NCBI RefSeq assembly: GCF_042663225.1
Contig: NZ_JBHTAA010000005.1
Location: 1,488,001 to 1,552,000, forward strand
Direction of reading: 5' to 3'
Source: Haloferax namakaokahaiae
GTDB lineage: Archaea; Halobacteriota; Halobacteria; Halobacteriales; Haloferacaceae
DNA length: 64,000 nucleotides
The notes under the pieces were generated by a model, which did not search any database, was not told the origin of the DNA, and was given only the letters and a program-made list of their open reading frames with translations. Numbering within the stretch: the first letter of the stretch is position 1; each line of letters starts with the position of its first letter. Made by a program: the position numbers and the translations under genes. Of the stretch, positions 8,745 through 17,050 are shown in pieces.

Positions 8745-10034
8745 TTAGACGCGCTCGAACAGGTCGGCCGCGGCGGTGCGAGCGCGGGCTTTGACGGTCT
8801 CTTCGTCCAGCGTCAGCACCTCGCGGTCACGCATCAGGACCTGTCCGTCACACACCGTGTGGCGCACGTCAGACCCGCGGGTCGCGTAGGCGAGGTGGCT
8901 CACGAGGTTGTTGGCGGGTGTGAGGTGCGGTGCGTCGAGGTCCACGACGGCGATATCGGCGACCGCGCCTGCTTCGAGGCGGCCACCGGGGAGACCGATT
9001 GCGTCCGCCGAGCCAGCGGTCGCCATCCGAACCACGTCTGGGGCGGCCACGGCGCTCGCGTCGTCGCTGGCGAGTTTGCCGAGCATCGCGGCGTCGCGCA
9101 TCTCGTCGAAGAGGTCGAGGTCGTTGTTCGAGGCCGCGCCGTCGGTGCCGAGTCCGACCGTGACGCCCGCATCGAGCATGTCCTGAATCGGGGCCATCCC
9201 GGAGGCGAGTTTCATGTTCGAGGCGGGGCAGTGGACGACGCCGGTTCCCGCCTCGGCGAGCAACTCGATTTCCTCGCCGTCGGTGTGGACGCCGTGGGCG
9301 ACGAAGTCCGACTCGGTGAGCATGCCCACCGATTTCGCGTAGGCGAGCGGGCGCTCGTCGCGTTCTTCGACGATTGGCTCGACTTCGTCGGTCGTCTCGT
9401 TGGCGTGGTAGTGGACCGGAATACCGTCGTCGTGCGCCTCGGCGGCGAGTTCGTGCAAGTACTCCTCGCCGACCGTGGTCAGCGAATGGGGCATGACCGC
9501 CGTTCGGATACGGCCGTCTGCGGCACCGTCGAACTCGCGAGCGATATCGAGCGACTCGTCGGCGTCGGCCCACGCGGCCTCGTCGTCTTTGCCGATGGTG
9601 ACGACGCCGTGACCGATGCGGGCGCGGACGCCCGATTCTTCGACCGCCGCGGCGACTTCGGGGACTTCGAAGTACATGTCCGCGAACGCGGTGGTGCCGG
9701 ATTTAATCATCTCCAGAATGCCGAGTTCGGTTCCGGCACGCACGTCTTCGGGTGTGAGCGCGGCTTCCGCCGGCCAGATGTCTTCTTGGAGCCACGCCCC
9801 GAGCGGTTTGTCGTCGGCGTAGCCGCGGAGGAGGGTCATGGCGGCGTGGCAGTGGGCGTTGACCAGACCGGGCATGACGAGACAGCCCTCGGCGTCGAGC
9901 GTCTCGGTGGCGTCGGCGTCGAGCGTGCCGGTTTCGAGAATCGTCCCCTCGTCTCGGTCCACGAGCACGTCGGCCGATTCGACCGTCATATCGGGGCGGA
10001 GCACCTGCCCGCCCGCGATGTGGAGCGTGTTCAT
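8745..10034 (-). CDS. 5-methylthioadenosine/S-adenosylhomocysteine deaminase-like amidohydrolase
   Basis: 429-aa metal-dependent amidohydrolase of the MTA/SAH deaminase group. Metal ligands are visible: HCH in LVNAHCHAAMTLLRGY (residues ~57-73), His in HYHANET, His in VAHGVHTD, and Asp in GLGTDGAASNND. The adjacent adenosylhomocysteinase supports SAH as a substrate; deamination to S-inosylhomocysteine is the alternative route known in archaea. Chlorohydrolase or guanine deaminase relatives are possible, but context favours SAH/MTA. Confidence 0.88.
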   Translation of the reverse strand: MNTLHIAGGQVLRPDMTVESADVLVDRDEGTILETGTLDADATETLDAEGCLVMPGLVNAHCHAAMTLLRGYADDKPLGAWLQEDIWPAEAALTPEDVRAGTELGILEMIKSGTTAFADMYFEVPEVAAAVEESGVRARIGHGVVTIGKDDEAAWADADESLDIAREFDGAADGRIRTAVMPHSLTTVGEEYLHELAAEAHDDGIPVHYHANETTDEVEPIVEERDERPLAYAKSVGMLTESDFVAHGVHTDGEEIELLAEAGTGVVHCPASNMKLASGMAPIQDMLDAGVTVGLGTDGAASNNDLDLFDEMRDAAMLGKLASDDASAVAAPDVVRMATAGSADAIGLPGGRLEAGAVADIAVVDLDAPHLTPANNLVSHLAYATRGSDVRHTVCDGQVLMRDREVLTLDEETVKARARTAAADLFERV

Positions 10035-10161
10035 ACAGGGCGTTCCGTGGCGGTCGTCCTGAATCCACCGTCTCCGGTCGGCACCGCTTCGATACGCACG
10101 CAGTCACTCGATTCTCGGATGTTGGGAACGAGCACCCCCTCTTACCTCCGGTCGTTCGCTA

Positions 10162-10722
10162 GTGTCGTTCATTGGACTCGCTCGACACGCGCAGCGGGCC
10201 ATTCGCACCATGACCGAGACACGCACCCTCGTCGCCGAGTACGTCACGCACAACCCGGGCGTCCACTTCAACGAACTCGTCCGTTCGCTCGACCTCGCAC
10301 CGGGCCAAGTCCAGCACCACATCCGTCGGTTGATTGCCGACGACGCCATCCAACGCCGGGAGTTCTACGGTCGAACGCACTACTTCGCGCCGGGATTCGA
10401 CGCGTGGGAACGCGGCGTCCTCGCGCTCGTCCGCCGCGACACCGCCCGCGCGATTCTCGGCCACGTACTCGAACACGGCGAGGCTCGCCCCGGCGACGTG
10501 GCAGACGAAATCGGCGTCGCGCGGAGCACGCTCGAATGGCACCTCGACCACCTCGTCGAACGGGATATCGTCCACAAGCGGCGCGACCTCCACAACCACG
10601 TCACGCTCGAACTCACCCACCCCGAGCGGACCGCACACCTCCTCGAATCCGTCTCGCCCTCGCTTCCCGACCCCTTCGTCGCGCAGTTCGACCGTCGGGT
10701 GAGCGCGGTTATCGAAGGCTAG
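10162..10722 (+). CDS. Two-domain winged helix-turn-helix transcriptional regulator
   Basis: 186 aa. Two ArsR/MarR-like winged-helix modules in tandem: residues ~22-75 (HFNELVRSLDLAPGQVQHHI) and ~95-150 (GDVADEIGVARSTLEWHLDH). Each has a clear recognition helix. The start is uncertain: GTG 10162 gives an N-terminal helix (SFIGLARHAQRAIRTM), while ATG 10210 would begin MTETRTLV. It is monocistronic, divergent from the deaminase gene, and its targets are unknown. Confidence 0.82.
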   Translation: MSFIGLARHAQRAIRTMTETRTLVAEYVTHNPGVHFNELVRSLDLAPGQVQHHIRRLIADDAIQRREFYGRTHYFAPGFDAWERGVLALVRRDTARAILGHVLEHGEARPGDVADEIGVARSTLEWHLDHLVERDIVHKRRDLHNHVTLELTHPERTAHLLESVSPSLPDPFVAQFDRRVSAVIEG

Positions 10723-10784
10723 TCGGCTCCTGTTCTTTCTGTCTGTGGCGAAAGCCAGTTAGCCCCTGAGTGTGAGACTCCGAT

Positions 10785-11630
10785 ATGCGAATTGCCGTGC
10801 CCAACAAGGGCCGCCTCCACGAGCCGACGATTCAACTCCTCGAACGCGCCGGGTTGCACCTCGACAACGGAGCCGAGCGGAAGCTCTACGCCGGTACCGT
10901 AGACCCCGACGTGACCGTCCTCTTCGCCCGCGCCGCCGACATCCCCGAGTACATCCGCGACGGCGCGGCCGAAATCGGCATCACGGGACTGGACCAGGTG
11001 AGCGAATCGGGCCACGAACTCGCCGACCTGCTCGACCTCGAATACGGGAAGTGCCGACTCGTCCTCGCCGCGCCCGAGGACGGCGATATCGAGTCGCCCG
11101 AAGACGTAGAAGGAAAAGTCGTCGCCACCGAGTTCCCGCACATCGCGCGAACGTACTTCGAGGAGGCGGGCATCGACGCCGAAGTCGTCGAGGTCACGGG
11201 CGCGACGGAGTTGACCCCGCACGTCGAGATGGCCGACGCCATCATCGACATCACCTCGACGGGGACGACGCTTCGCGTGAACCGCCTCGGCATCGTAGAC
11301 GAAGTGCTCTCGTCGTCGGTTCGGCTCTTCGCCCATCCCGACGTCGTGGACGACCCGAAAGTCGAGCAACTCGTCATGGCGCTCGAATCCGTGCTTACTG
11401 CCGAGGGCAAGCGCTATCTGATGATGAACGCCCCGCGTGAGCGCCTCGACGAAGTACGCGAAGTCATCCCCGGACTCGGCGGGCCGACGGTGATGGACGT
11501 GGCCGGAAACGACACCGTCGCGGTCCACGCCGTCGTCAACGAGCGCGACGTGTTCGAAGTGGTGAGCGAGTTGAAGAACGTCGGCGCGAGCGGGATTCTC
11601 GTGACCGAAATCGAGCGCCTCGTCGAATAG
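10785..11630 (+). CDS. hisG: ATP phosphoribosyltransferase
   Basis: 281 aa, the long HisG form with a C-terminal regulatory domain. It catalyses the first step of histidine synthesis (ATP plus PRPP). Recognisable segments are MRIAVPNKGRLHEPTIQLLE at the N-terminus, AEIGITGLDQV, and the PRPP loop ADAIIDITSTGTTLR. The C-terminal ~75 residues (APRERLDEVREVIPGLGGPT) match the histidine-binding ACT-like domain. No other his gene is adjacent, as is usual in haloarchaea. Confidence 0.95.
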   Translation: MRIAVPNKGRLHEPTIQLLERAGLHLDNGAERKLYAGTVDPDVTVLFARAADIPEYIRDGAAEIGITGLDQVSESGHELADLLDLEYGKCRLVLAAPEDGDIESPEDVEGKVVATEFPHIARTYFEEAGIDAEVVEVTGATELTPHVEMADAIIDITSTGTTLRVNRLGIVDEVLSSSVRLFAHPDVVDDPKVEQLVMALESVLTAEGKRYLMMNAPRERLDEVREVIPGLGGPTVMDVAGNDTVAVHAVVNERDVFEVVSELKNVGASGILVTEIERLVE

Positions 11631-11646
11631 AATCGACTCGTTTCGG

Positions 11647-12027
11647 TCACACCGGCGCGCTCGACAGGATGACGAGCAGGCCGAAGAGCACGACGCCGAC
11701 GATGACCGAGACGACGAAGTGGATGAAGACGACGTAGGCGGTCAAGCGGTCAGACTGGCCGTACAAGAACCGCGCGAGGAGAAAATCGAGCGCGAGTGCG
11801 ATACCGAGTGCGAGAAACGAGTTGAAGCCGAACGTCGTCGAGACGACGGCGACGGCCGCGATTGCCGGGCCGATTGCGAACGCTTTCTTCACCTCGACGT
11901 CGCCGAGGACGTTTCTGGCGGCGACGTGAGCGGTTACGGAGAGAAACAGGGCAAACAACGCGAAGGTCCCCGCGACGGCGAGCACCGTCGCGTTCGAAGC
12001 GGCCGTCTGCAAAGCGAGGGCGTCCAT
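11647..12027 (-). CDS. Four-helix integral membrane protein, hypothetical
   Basis: 126 aa, nearly all hydrophobic, with four predicted helices (~13-35, ~47-65, ~68-88, ~97-122) and short polar loops (NVLGDVEVKK, GQSDR). No catalytic or transport motif is recognised. It lies downstream of tbp on the same strand, 52 bp beyond its stop, and is convergent with hisG. Confidence 0.72.
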   Translation of the reverse strand: MDALALQTAASNATVLAVAGTFALFALFLSVTAHVAARNVLGDVEVKKAFAIGPAIAAVAVVSTTFGFNSFLALGIALALDFLLARFLYGQSDRLTAYVVFIHFVVSVIVGVVLFGLLVILSSAPV

Positions 12028-12079
12028 ATCGGCCCGTGGGACGCGGATGACTTAGGTGCAGGCGATTTCGACGGGCGAG

Positions 12080-12649
12080 TTAGAAGCTCCCGCCGAGGAG
12101 ACCGAGTTCCGAGAGGCGTTCGGAGATGACATCGACGGCCTCTTCGGCGTCTGTCGGCTGTTTGCCGCCCGTGATGACGAGTTTTCCCGACCCGAAGAGG
12201 AGCGCGACGACGCTGGGGTCGTCGAGGCGATAGACGAGTCCGGGGAACTGCTCGGGTTCGTACTCGATGTTTTCGAGTCCGAGTCCGATGGCGATCGCGT
12301 TGAGGTTGAGGCTCTCGCCGAGGTCCGCGCTCGTCACGATGTTCTGGACGGTGATTTCGGGGTCGTCATCGACGGGAATCTGGAGTTCGCGGAGTTTGTC
12401 GAAGACGATACCGAGACTCTCGTGAACGTCGTCTGTGGACTTCGCGCCCGTACAGACGATTTTGCCGGAACGGAAGATGAGGGCTGCAGATTTAGGTTCT
12501 TGCGTACGGTAGACGAGACCCGGGAACTGTTCGGGGTCGTAATCGGCGCCTTCGAGGTCCATTGCCACACTCTGTAAATCGAGTTCTTGGCCGATTCCCG
12601 TGGAGGCGACGACGTTTTCGATGTTGATTGTGTCCTTCGGGTCGGTCAT
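12080..12649 (-). CDS. tbp: TATA-binding protein
   Basis: 189-aa general transcription factor that binds TATA boxes and recruits TFB and RNA polymerase. The two direct repeats are plain: IENVVASTGIGQELDLQSVA...FPGLVYR...IFRSGKIVCTGAKS and VQNIVTSADLGESLNLNAIA...FPGLVYR...LFGSGKLVITGGKQ. It is acidic at the C-terminus like other haloarchaeal TBPs. Haloarchaea often carry several tbp genes; this chromosomal copy in a housekeeping context looks like the main one (inference). Confidence 0.95.
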   Translation of the reverse strand: MTDPKDTINIENVVASTGIGQELDLQSVAMDLEGADYDPEQFPGLVYRTQEPKSAALIFRSGKIVCTGAKSTDDVHESLGIVFDKLRELQIPVDDDPEITVQNIVTSADLGESLNLNAIAIGLGLENIEYEPEQFPGLVYRLDDPSVVALLFGSGKLVITGGKQPTDAEEAVDVISERLSELGLLGGSF

Positions 12650-12675
12650 ACGACGGTTTAAGTCACGTATGTGCG

Positions 12676-12685
12676 CTTTAAAAAG
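12676..12685 (-). promoter_or_regulatory. Putative TATA box of tbp
   Basis: CTTTTTAAAG on the minus strand, about 31 nt upstream of the tbp ATG. It is the only strongly AT-rich block in that gap. Confidence 0.45.
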
Positions 12686-12732
12686 ATTGGTGCGAAAACC
12701 TGACAGGTCGGGAGTCGTGAACGTCGGCCAAC

Positions 12733-13044
12733 TCAGCGACGGCGGCGAATGACTTGGACGTTCTTGCCTGTGACAGCGATGCCGAGAAGTGTGAGTGCGA
12801 GCGGAACGAAGATTCGGACGAACGCCGGTCTGAACAGCCAGTAGACGCCGAAGAACAGACCGACCGAGACGAGTTTCAACACGGCGAACGACGCTGGTCC
12901 GGGGTCGCCGCCGGAGAGCAGTCGCACGATTGGGTTGCCTTCTTGGACGCCGGCCATCTTGACGCCGATGACTGTGGTCACGTAATCACCAAGCCCGTAG
13001 GTGAGCACCGCCGCGCCCCAGAGCATCGCGTCGAGTGAAACCAT
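12733..13044 (-). CDS. Small integral membrane protein (DUF5658-like)
   Basis: 103 aa with three hydrophobic segments (~6-25, ~48-66, ~72-92) and a conserved-looking loop with GLGDYVTT and EGNPIVR, which resembles the DUF5658 type of small membrane proteins. ATG 13044 (MVSLDAMLWG) is preferred to 13059. The basic tail is VIRRRR. Function unknown. Confidence 0.68.
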   Translation of the reverse strand: MVSLDAMLWGAAVLTYGLGDYVTTVIGVKMAGVQEGNPIVRLLSGGDPGPASFAVLKLVSVGLFFGVYWLFRPAFVRIFVPLALTLLGIAVTGKNVQVIRRRR

Positions 13045-13132
13045 GCAGGAGGATACCAAGCGGGTATCATAACTCTCACTGTCGGCCAGTGGGGACCGAT
13101 ACCCTCATTTTCGCCGCCCGTTAGGTCCGAGC

Positions 13133-14098
13133 GTGTACGGATTGGAACTCGCCGGCGAGGAAGACGACTTCGCCGCCCGCGAAGCCGAGTCGGCCGCCAC
13201 GGGTGTCGATATCGTCGCCCCCGGACTGGCGACCGCTCGGGGTGTCGAAACCGACCGCGCGAGAACCTTGGCTTACACCCGCAGAGTAGTCGAACTCGTC
13301 GGGCACTGCGACCCCGATATCGACGCCGCCAGAGCGCTCGTCGAGGCCGCGGCCATCGACCGCGAGGGAACCGTCGCCGTCCGCGCCCGCGACGTGCGCC
13401 GACTGACGGGGGTGAGCACCAGCGACGCCGAGATTTCCATCGGGAGCGCGCTGGTCGAACGCGGATTCGACGTGGACCTCGACTCACCGGACCACGAGTT
13501 GCGAGTGTACTTCTCCGAAGACAAATGCCTCGTCGGTTGGACCGTCGTCGAGAGCGTTCGTGACTTCGGCGACCGAAAACCCACGGACAGACCCTTCTTC
13601 CAACCCGGAAGTATGGCACCGCTCGACGCCCGCGCCTTCGTCAACATCGCGGGTGCAAAACCCGGTGCTCGGATTCTGGACCCGATGTGCGGGACCGGTG
13701 GCGTGCTGTTAGAGGCCGGACTCGCCGGTGCCGACGTGGTCGGCGTCGATGCACAGGAGAAGATGGCCCGCGGTGCGAAGGTGAACCTGGACCACTACGT
13801 CGGCTCCGGCGAGGTCGTTCGCGGCGATGCGACGGCGCTTCCGTTTTCGGACGATTCCATCGACGGCGTCGTGTTCGACGCACCCTACGGTCGCCAGTCG
13901 AAGATTGCCAGACACACGCTGGAGGAGTTGGTTCGGGGGGCGCTCTCGGAAGTCGCCCGTGTGTCGCATCGGTGTGTGATGGTCGCCGACCGGTCGTGGG
14001 TCGAGGTGGCCGAAGCGGTTGGATGGGAGGTCGAACAGGTGTTCGAGCGGCGGGTCCATCGCTCGCTGGTTCGGTACGTGCACCTGTTGAATCGGTGA
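13133..14098 (+). CDS. tRNA (guanine-N2) methyltransferase, Trm-G10 type
   Basis: 321 aa (GTG start). A THUMP-type RNA-binding N-terminal half (~1-150) is followed by a Rossmann methyltransferase. The SAM site is RILDPMCGTGGVLLEAGLAG, then VVGVDAQEKMARGAKVNLDH, and the catalytic motif IV is VFDAPYGRQSK. The family usually has DPPYG there, so the second position differs (Ala for Pro). It is assigned to the TIGR01177/TrmG10 family that makes N2-methyl- and dimethylguanosine at position 10 of tRNA. Confidence 0.85.
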   Translation: MYGLELAGEEDDFAAREAESAATGVDIVAPGLATARGVETDRARTLAYTRRVVELVGHCDPDIDAARALVEAAAIDREGTVAVRARDVRRLTGVSTSDAEISIGSALVERGFDVDLDSPDHELRVYFSEDKCLVGWTVVESVRDFGDRKPTDRPFFQPGSMAPLDARAFVNIAGAKPGARILDPMCGTGGVLLEAGLAGADVVGVDAQEKMARGAKVNLDHYVGSGEVVRGDATALPFSDDSIDGVVFDAPYGRQSKIARHTLEELVRGALSEVARVSHRCVMVADRSWVEVAEAVGWEVEQVFERRVHRSLVRYVHLLNR

Positions 14099-14226
14099 GT
14101 TCTGTCGAATCGGAGAGAGACGACCCGTCAGGGGGCACACGGCGGGGAGTCGTGCTTGCCGTGTCGGGCGGCCCAAAAATGTCGTCGTCGGGAGTTGACT
14201 CGTCGGTACCGGCGGTCGGAGTGCGG

Positions 14227-14511
14227 TCAGGCGAGGAAGATTGCGACCAGTGCGAGAATCACCAACGTCTCTGGAAGGACGGTGAGGATGAGTCCGCGCA
14301 CGAAGAGGTCTTCATTTTCCGCCATCGCGCCAACGGCGGCCGAACCGATTCCGCGCTCTGCGATGCCAGCACCGTACGCTGCGATTCCGACGGCGAGTGC
14401 CGCCATCCCACCGGCCAAGAACTCGGCCGATTCTGGCGGGAGCGTTGGCGCATCCGATTGGAGGGTCGTTGCCACGACAGGCCAGAACGCACTGTGAGCT
14501 AGTTCGCTCAT
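14227..14511 (-). CDS. Orphan A-type ATP synthase subunit K (proteolipid)-like protein
   Basis: 94 aa. From residue ~33 it matches the two-helix c-ring proteolipid of archaeal ATP synthase: GGMAALAVGIAAYGAGIAER, a polar loop GIGSAAVGAMAENED, then ILTVLPETLVILALVAIFLA. The carboxylate Glu of LPETLVIL, which binds the translocated ion, is kept. The N-terminal ~30 residues (AHSAFWPVVATTLQ) are probably a signal-like extension. None of the other ATP synthase genes are nearby, so this is a solitary paralogue. It could be a divergent ring subunit or a membrane protein that borrowed the fold. Confidence 0.78.
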   Translation of the reverse strand: MSELAHSAFWPVVATTLQSDAPTLPPESAEFLAGGMAALAVGIAAYGAGIAERGIGSAAVGAMAENEDLFVRGLILTVLPETLVILALVAIFLA

Positions 14512-14735
14512 TGCTCAATCGATTGTTGGGTTCATTTTTGAATAAATCTTCTTGCTTTCAGAAAGAAAACACTATTACGAGTCGTGGACGTAGTTCTATG
14601 GGTCGATTTTCCGACCATCAGAGAGCGTTTTTTCGGGCGGTTCAGAGACTCGAAGCAGGGTTACCAGAACGGCCGACGCGAACTCGAAACTGAAGCCATC
14701 AGTAATTCATTATTTATCCCAGTAATTATCAACGT
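14512..14735. other. AT-rich intergenic region with divergent promoters
   Basis: This 224-bp gap is clearly AT-richer than its surroundings. It holds TATA-like blocks for the AtpK-like gene (TTCATTTTTGAATAAATC, 14531-14548, read on the minus strand) and for the lipoprotein (TTATTTATCC, 14711-14720, plus strand). A 32-codon ORF (14597-14693, +) is present but unsupported. Confidence 0.45.
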
Positions 14736-15854
14736 ATGAACAGACGGACGTATCTTGCAACAGCAGGGGGAGTGTTGTTGGCGGGTTGTACCTCGTCTGA
14801 AGGGAACCCGGACGATACGACGACGACGGCGAACCCAACGACCGAGACGACGACGCAGACACCAGAGCAGACGACAGAGACGACCGAATCGCCGACACCG
14901 ACTCCCGAAGAGACCGAAACGGAGACACAGACGGAGACGACGGAGACGCCCGACGAGGCGGACCAGATACTGAATCGAATCGCAACCACACTCGACAAAG
15001 TCGTCGTCCAGTACGCCGCGGCCGCGGGGCAGAATCAGAGTTTCCTCGACCTCAATTCGACGAGCGGGTTCTCGTTCGACGAGAACTCGGAGTATCTCTA
15101 CGCCGCTCGGAAGCGTTTCAACACCCTCGATGGAGACCTGAGCGACGAGCAGAAACAGCGCAGGTCACGACTCCGGGGGGCGTACTGGTTTCTCTGGTGG
15201 ACCGGAAAGACGTACGAGCAACTCGCAGAGGCCAACTACCGGTCGAAGAACGCGGTTTCGAGGTTGTACAGCGGCGAGTACCACCAGATAGAGTCGAGAG
15301 CCGACGCCATCGTAACGGCCACCGAAAACGCGGCAGCGCCGTTCTCGTCGCTGAAGAAGGACTCCGATGCCGAGAGTCTCGACGCGATAAGCGAACTCAC
15401 GCCGGAGGACTACGAGACCACCGTCTCACAAATCGAGACCGAAATCAGTCGGTTCGGAACGTTCGCGGACCAGATACTGCTGTTGAGCGCATCCATGCAG
15501 CGACTGCACGAAGGGTTCGAAGAGTATCTCGGCGAGCGGTACGACGACGCCTCCGGGACGTTCTACACCCTCTTTCGGGACTTCGAGGAGTTGAACGAGG
15601 AGTTCACGACGGTAGACCCGACGGAGGCGCTCGAACGGGCATACGAGGAGTTCGCGTGTATAACTGGGGCGCTCTCGGAGGGCTGTCTCCTCCTCGACGA
15701 GGCAGCGACCGCAGGCGGCAACGAAATCGCCGAGAAGCAACAGGCGGCGGAGTCGGACGCGAGAGAGGAGTTCAACTCGTGTGACATTGTGTCGGAGGAA
15801 ATCGGCTCGGTAGCCGAGTTCTTCGACGCCCTTCCGGAAGAGCGGTCGTACTGA
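14736..15854 (+). CDS. Tat-type lipoprotein, hypothetical
   Basis: 372 aa. MNRRTYLATAGGVLLAGC is a Tat-like signal with lipobox LAGC (Cys 18). A long Thr/Glu/Pro-rich linker (~25-75) follows, typically glycosylated in haloarchaeal surface proteins. The rest is a mostly helical domain (~78-372) with few hydrophobic positions and three Cys near the C-terminus (CITGALSEGC, NSCD). No ligand-binding family is recognised. It sits alone with its own AT-rich promoter. Confidence 0.8.
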   Translation: MNRRTYLATAGGVLLAGCTSSEGNPDDTTTTANPTTETTTQTPEQTTETTESPTPTPEETETETQTETTETPDEADQILNRIATTLDKVVVQYAAAAGQNQSFLDLNSTSGFSFDENSEYLYAARKRFNTLDGDLSDEQKQRRSRLRGAYWFLWWTGKTYEQLAEANYRSKNAVSRLYSGEYHQIESRADAIVTATENAAAPFSSLKKDSDAESLDAISELTPEDYETTVSQIETEISRFGTFADQILLLSASMQRLHEGFEEYLGERYDDASGTFYTLFRDFEELNEEFTTVDPTEALERAYEEFACITGALSEGCLLLDEAATAGGNEIAEKQQAAESDAREEFNSCDIVSEEIGSVAEFFDALPEERSY

Positions 15855-15914
15855 CGCAGGTTCTCTCCTCCTCGTCGAGTTCGAGAGACTCACGTCACGA
15901 ACACCCGAGAGAGG

Positions 15915-16295
15915 TTACGCAGCCGTATCGACGATTTGGCGACACCCTTCGATAAACTGCAGAAGGCTGGCACCGGCGTCGGTCGCTACACTGATGAGTA
16001 TCTGTTCGGTGTCCGAATAGGGGAATTGAACGACGAACGCGCTGTCGTAGTAGTGGACGACGGCCCGCTGTTCACCGATTGGGTGAGACTCGACTAGTTG
16101 AGCCAGCGGTAGTGACTCGACGCGAACGTCGTCAACGACTTCGTCGAACGCTCGTTTCGAATACTGTTCTTTGAGGTCACGGCGGAGGTACTGTATCTCG
16201 TAGTCGTCTTCCGAGACGATGATAACGGTTCGGAGACCGTCGCCGACACGCGTTTTGAGATAGTTCGCAAGTTGCTGAGCCGTACTTTCGACCAT
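15915..16295 (-). CDS. Conserved haloarchaeal hypothetical protein
   Basis: 126 aa, soluble alpha/beta. It begins with a helix (AQQLANYLKTRVGDGLRTVI), then SEDDYEIQYLRRDLKEQYSK. The second half alternates beta strands (AVVHYYDSAFVVQFPYSDTE). It resembles the small haloarchaeal proteins found beside regulators and sensor kinases, but I cannot name a family with certainty and see no active-site motif. It has its own AT-rich upstream region (16320-16345). Confidence 0.7.
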   Translation of the reverse strand: MVESTAQQLANYLKTRVGDGLRTVIIVSEDDYEIQYLRRDLKEQYSKRAFDEVVDDVRVESLPLAQLVESHPIGEQRAVVHYYDSAFVVQFPYSDTEQILISVATDAGASLLQFIEGCRQIVDTAA

Positions 16296-16446
16296 AGTGG
16301 TGCCTTGGATTCTGTGCCGACGTATTGTGGTATATTAATGGTATTGGCCATCGGACACCCGAGACCATCCCAGTACATCCCGCTCTCTTCGCGGGACACC
16401 AACTCGTGGGTCGATTCCCGAAAATTCGGCTGTCCAACCGTTCGGA

Positions 16447-17049
16447 CTACTCACTTCGTGCTACCACCGACTCGCCCGCCGTCACACTCTCTCCTTTCTC
16501 GACCGCAACGTCTTCGACTCCGTACTCCGGCGGCAACAACACGTCCGCCCGAGAGCCGAAGTCGATGTGTCCGAATCGCTCGCCGCGAGCGAGTTCGTCG
16601 CCCGCCGAAACGTAGGGGTGAATCCGACGAGCGAACGCACCCGCAATCTGCGAGATTTCGAACTCGCCATCCTCGGATTCGACCACGATATCGACGCGCT
16701 CGTTCTTGTCTGAGTCTTTCGAAAACGCGGGTTTGTGCGCGCCGGGTCGGTGTGTCACCTCGCGGACCGTCCCCGAAACAGGGGCGCGGTTGACGTGCAC
16801 GTCGGTGACGTTCATGAACACGCCAATTCGCACTCTGTCGCCCTCTTCTCGGATGACCGAAACGCGACCGTCGGCAGGTGAGATGATTCCCTCTTTTGGT
16901 GGCGACCGCTCCGGGTCGCGGAAGAACCAGAGGACGAACGCGCCGAAGGCGAGCAAAAACGCGCCGACTGGTGGGAGCACGAACGCGAAGATGGCCGCGC
17001 CGACGAACGCAGGAACCGCGAACCGCCGATAGCCGGGTGCGAACTTCAT
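16447..17049 (-). CDS. asd: Archaetidylserine/phosphatidylserine decarboxylase-like protein
   Basis: 200 aa. Two close N-terminal membrane helices (~10-45), then the decarboxylase core. FFRDPER and ISPADGRV are typical, HVNRAPVSG carries a family His, and HIDFGSRADVLLP holds the Gly-Ser cleavage site that yields the pyruvoyl prosthetic group. In archaea the substrate would be archaetidylserine, giving archaetidylethanolamine. It starts two bases beyond the rfcC stop codon on the same strand, so the two are probably co-transcribed, although their roles are unrelated. Confidence 0.9.
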   Translation of the reverse strand: MKFAPGYRRFAVPAFVGAAIFAFVLPPVGAFLLAFGAFVLWFFRDPERSPPKEGIISPADGRVSVIREEGDRVRIGVFMNVTDVHVNRAPVSGTVREVTHRPGAHKPAFSKDSDKNERVDIVVESEDGEFEISQIAGAFARRIHPYVSAGDELARGERFGHIDFGSRADVLLPPEYGVEDVAVEKGESVTAGESVVARSE

Positions 17050-17050
17050 T

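Noticed and set aside
7338..10769. 1143-aa plus-strand open frame
   Set aside because: It is antisense to ahcY and the deaminase gene, has Val/Gly/Arg/His-skewed composition and no domains. Long antisense frames are common in GC-rich halophile DNA.
14597..14693. Small plus-strand ORF (MGRFSDHQRAFFRAVQRLEA...)
   Set aside because: Only 31 residues, no motif, no convincing promoter spacing; it lies in an AT-rich promoter gap.
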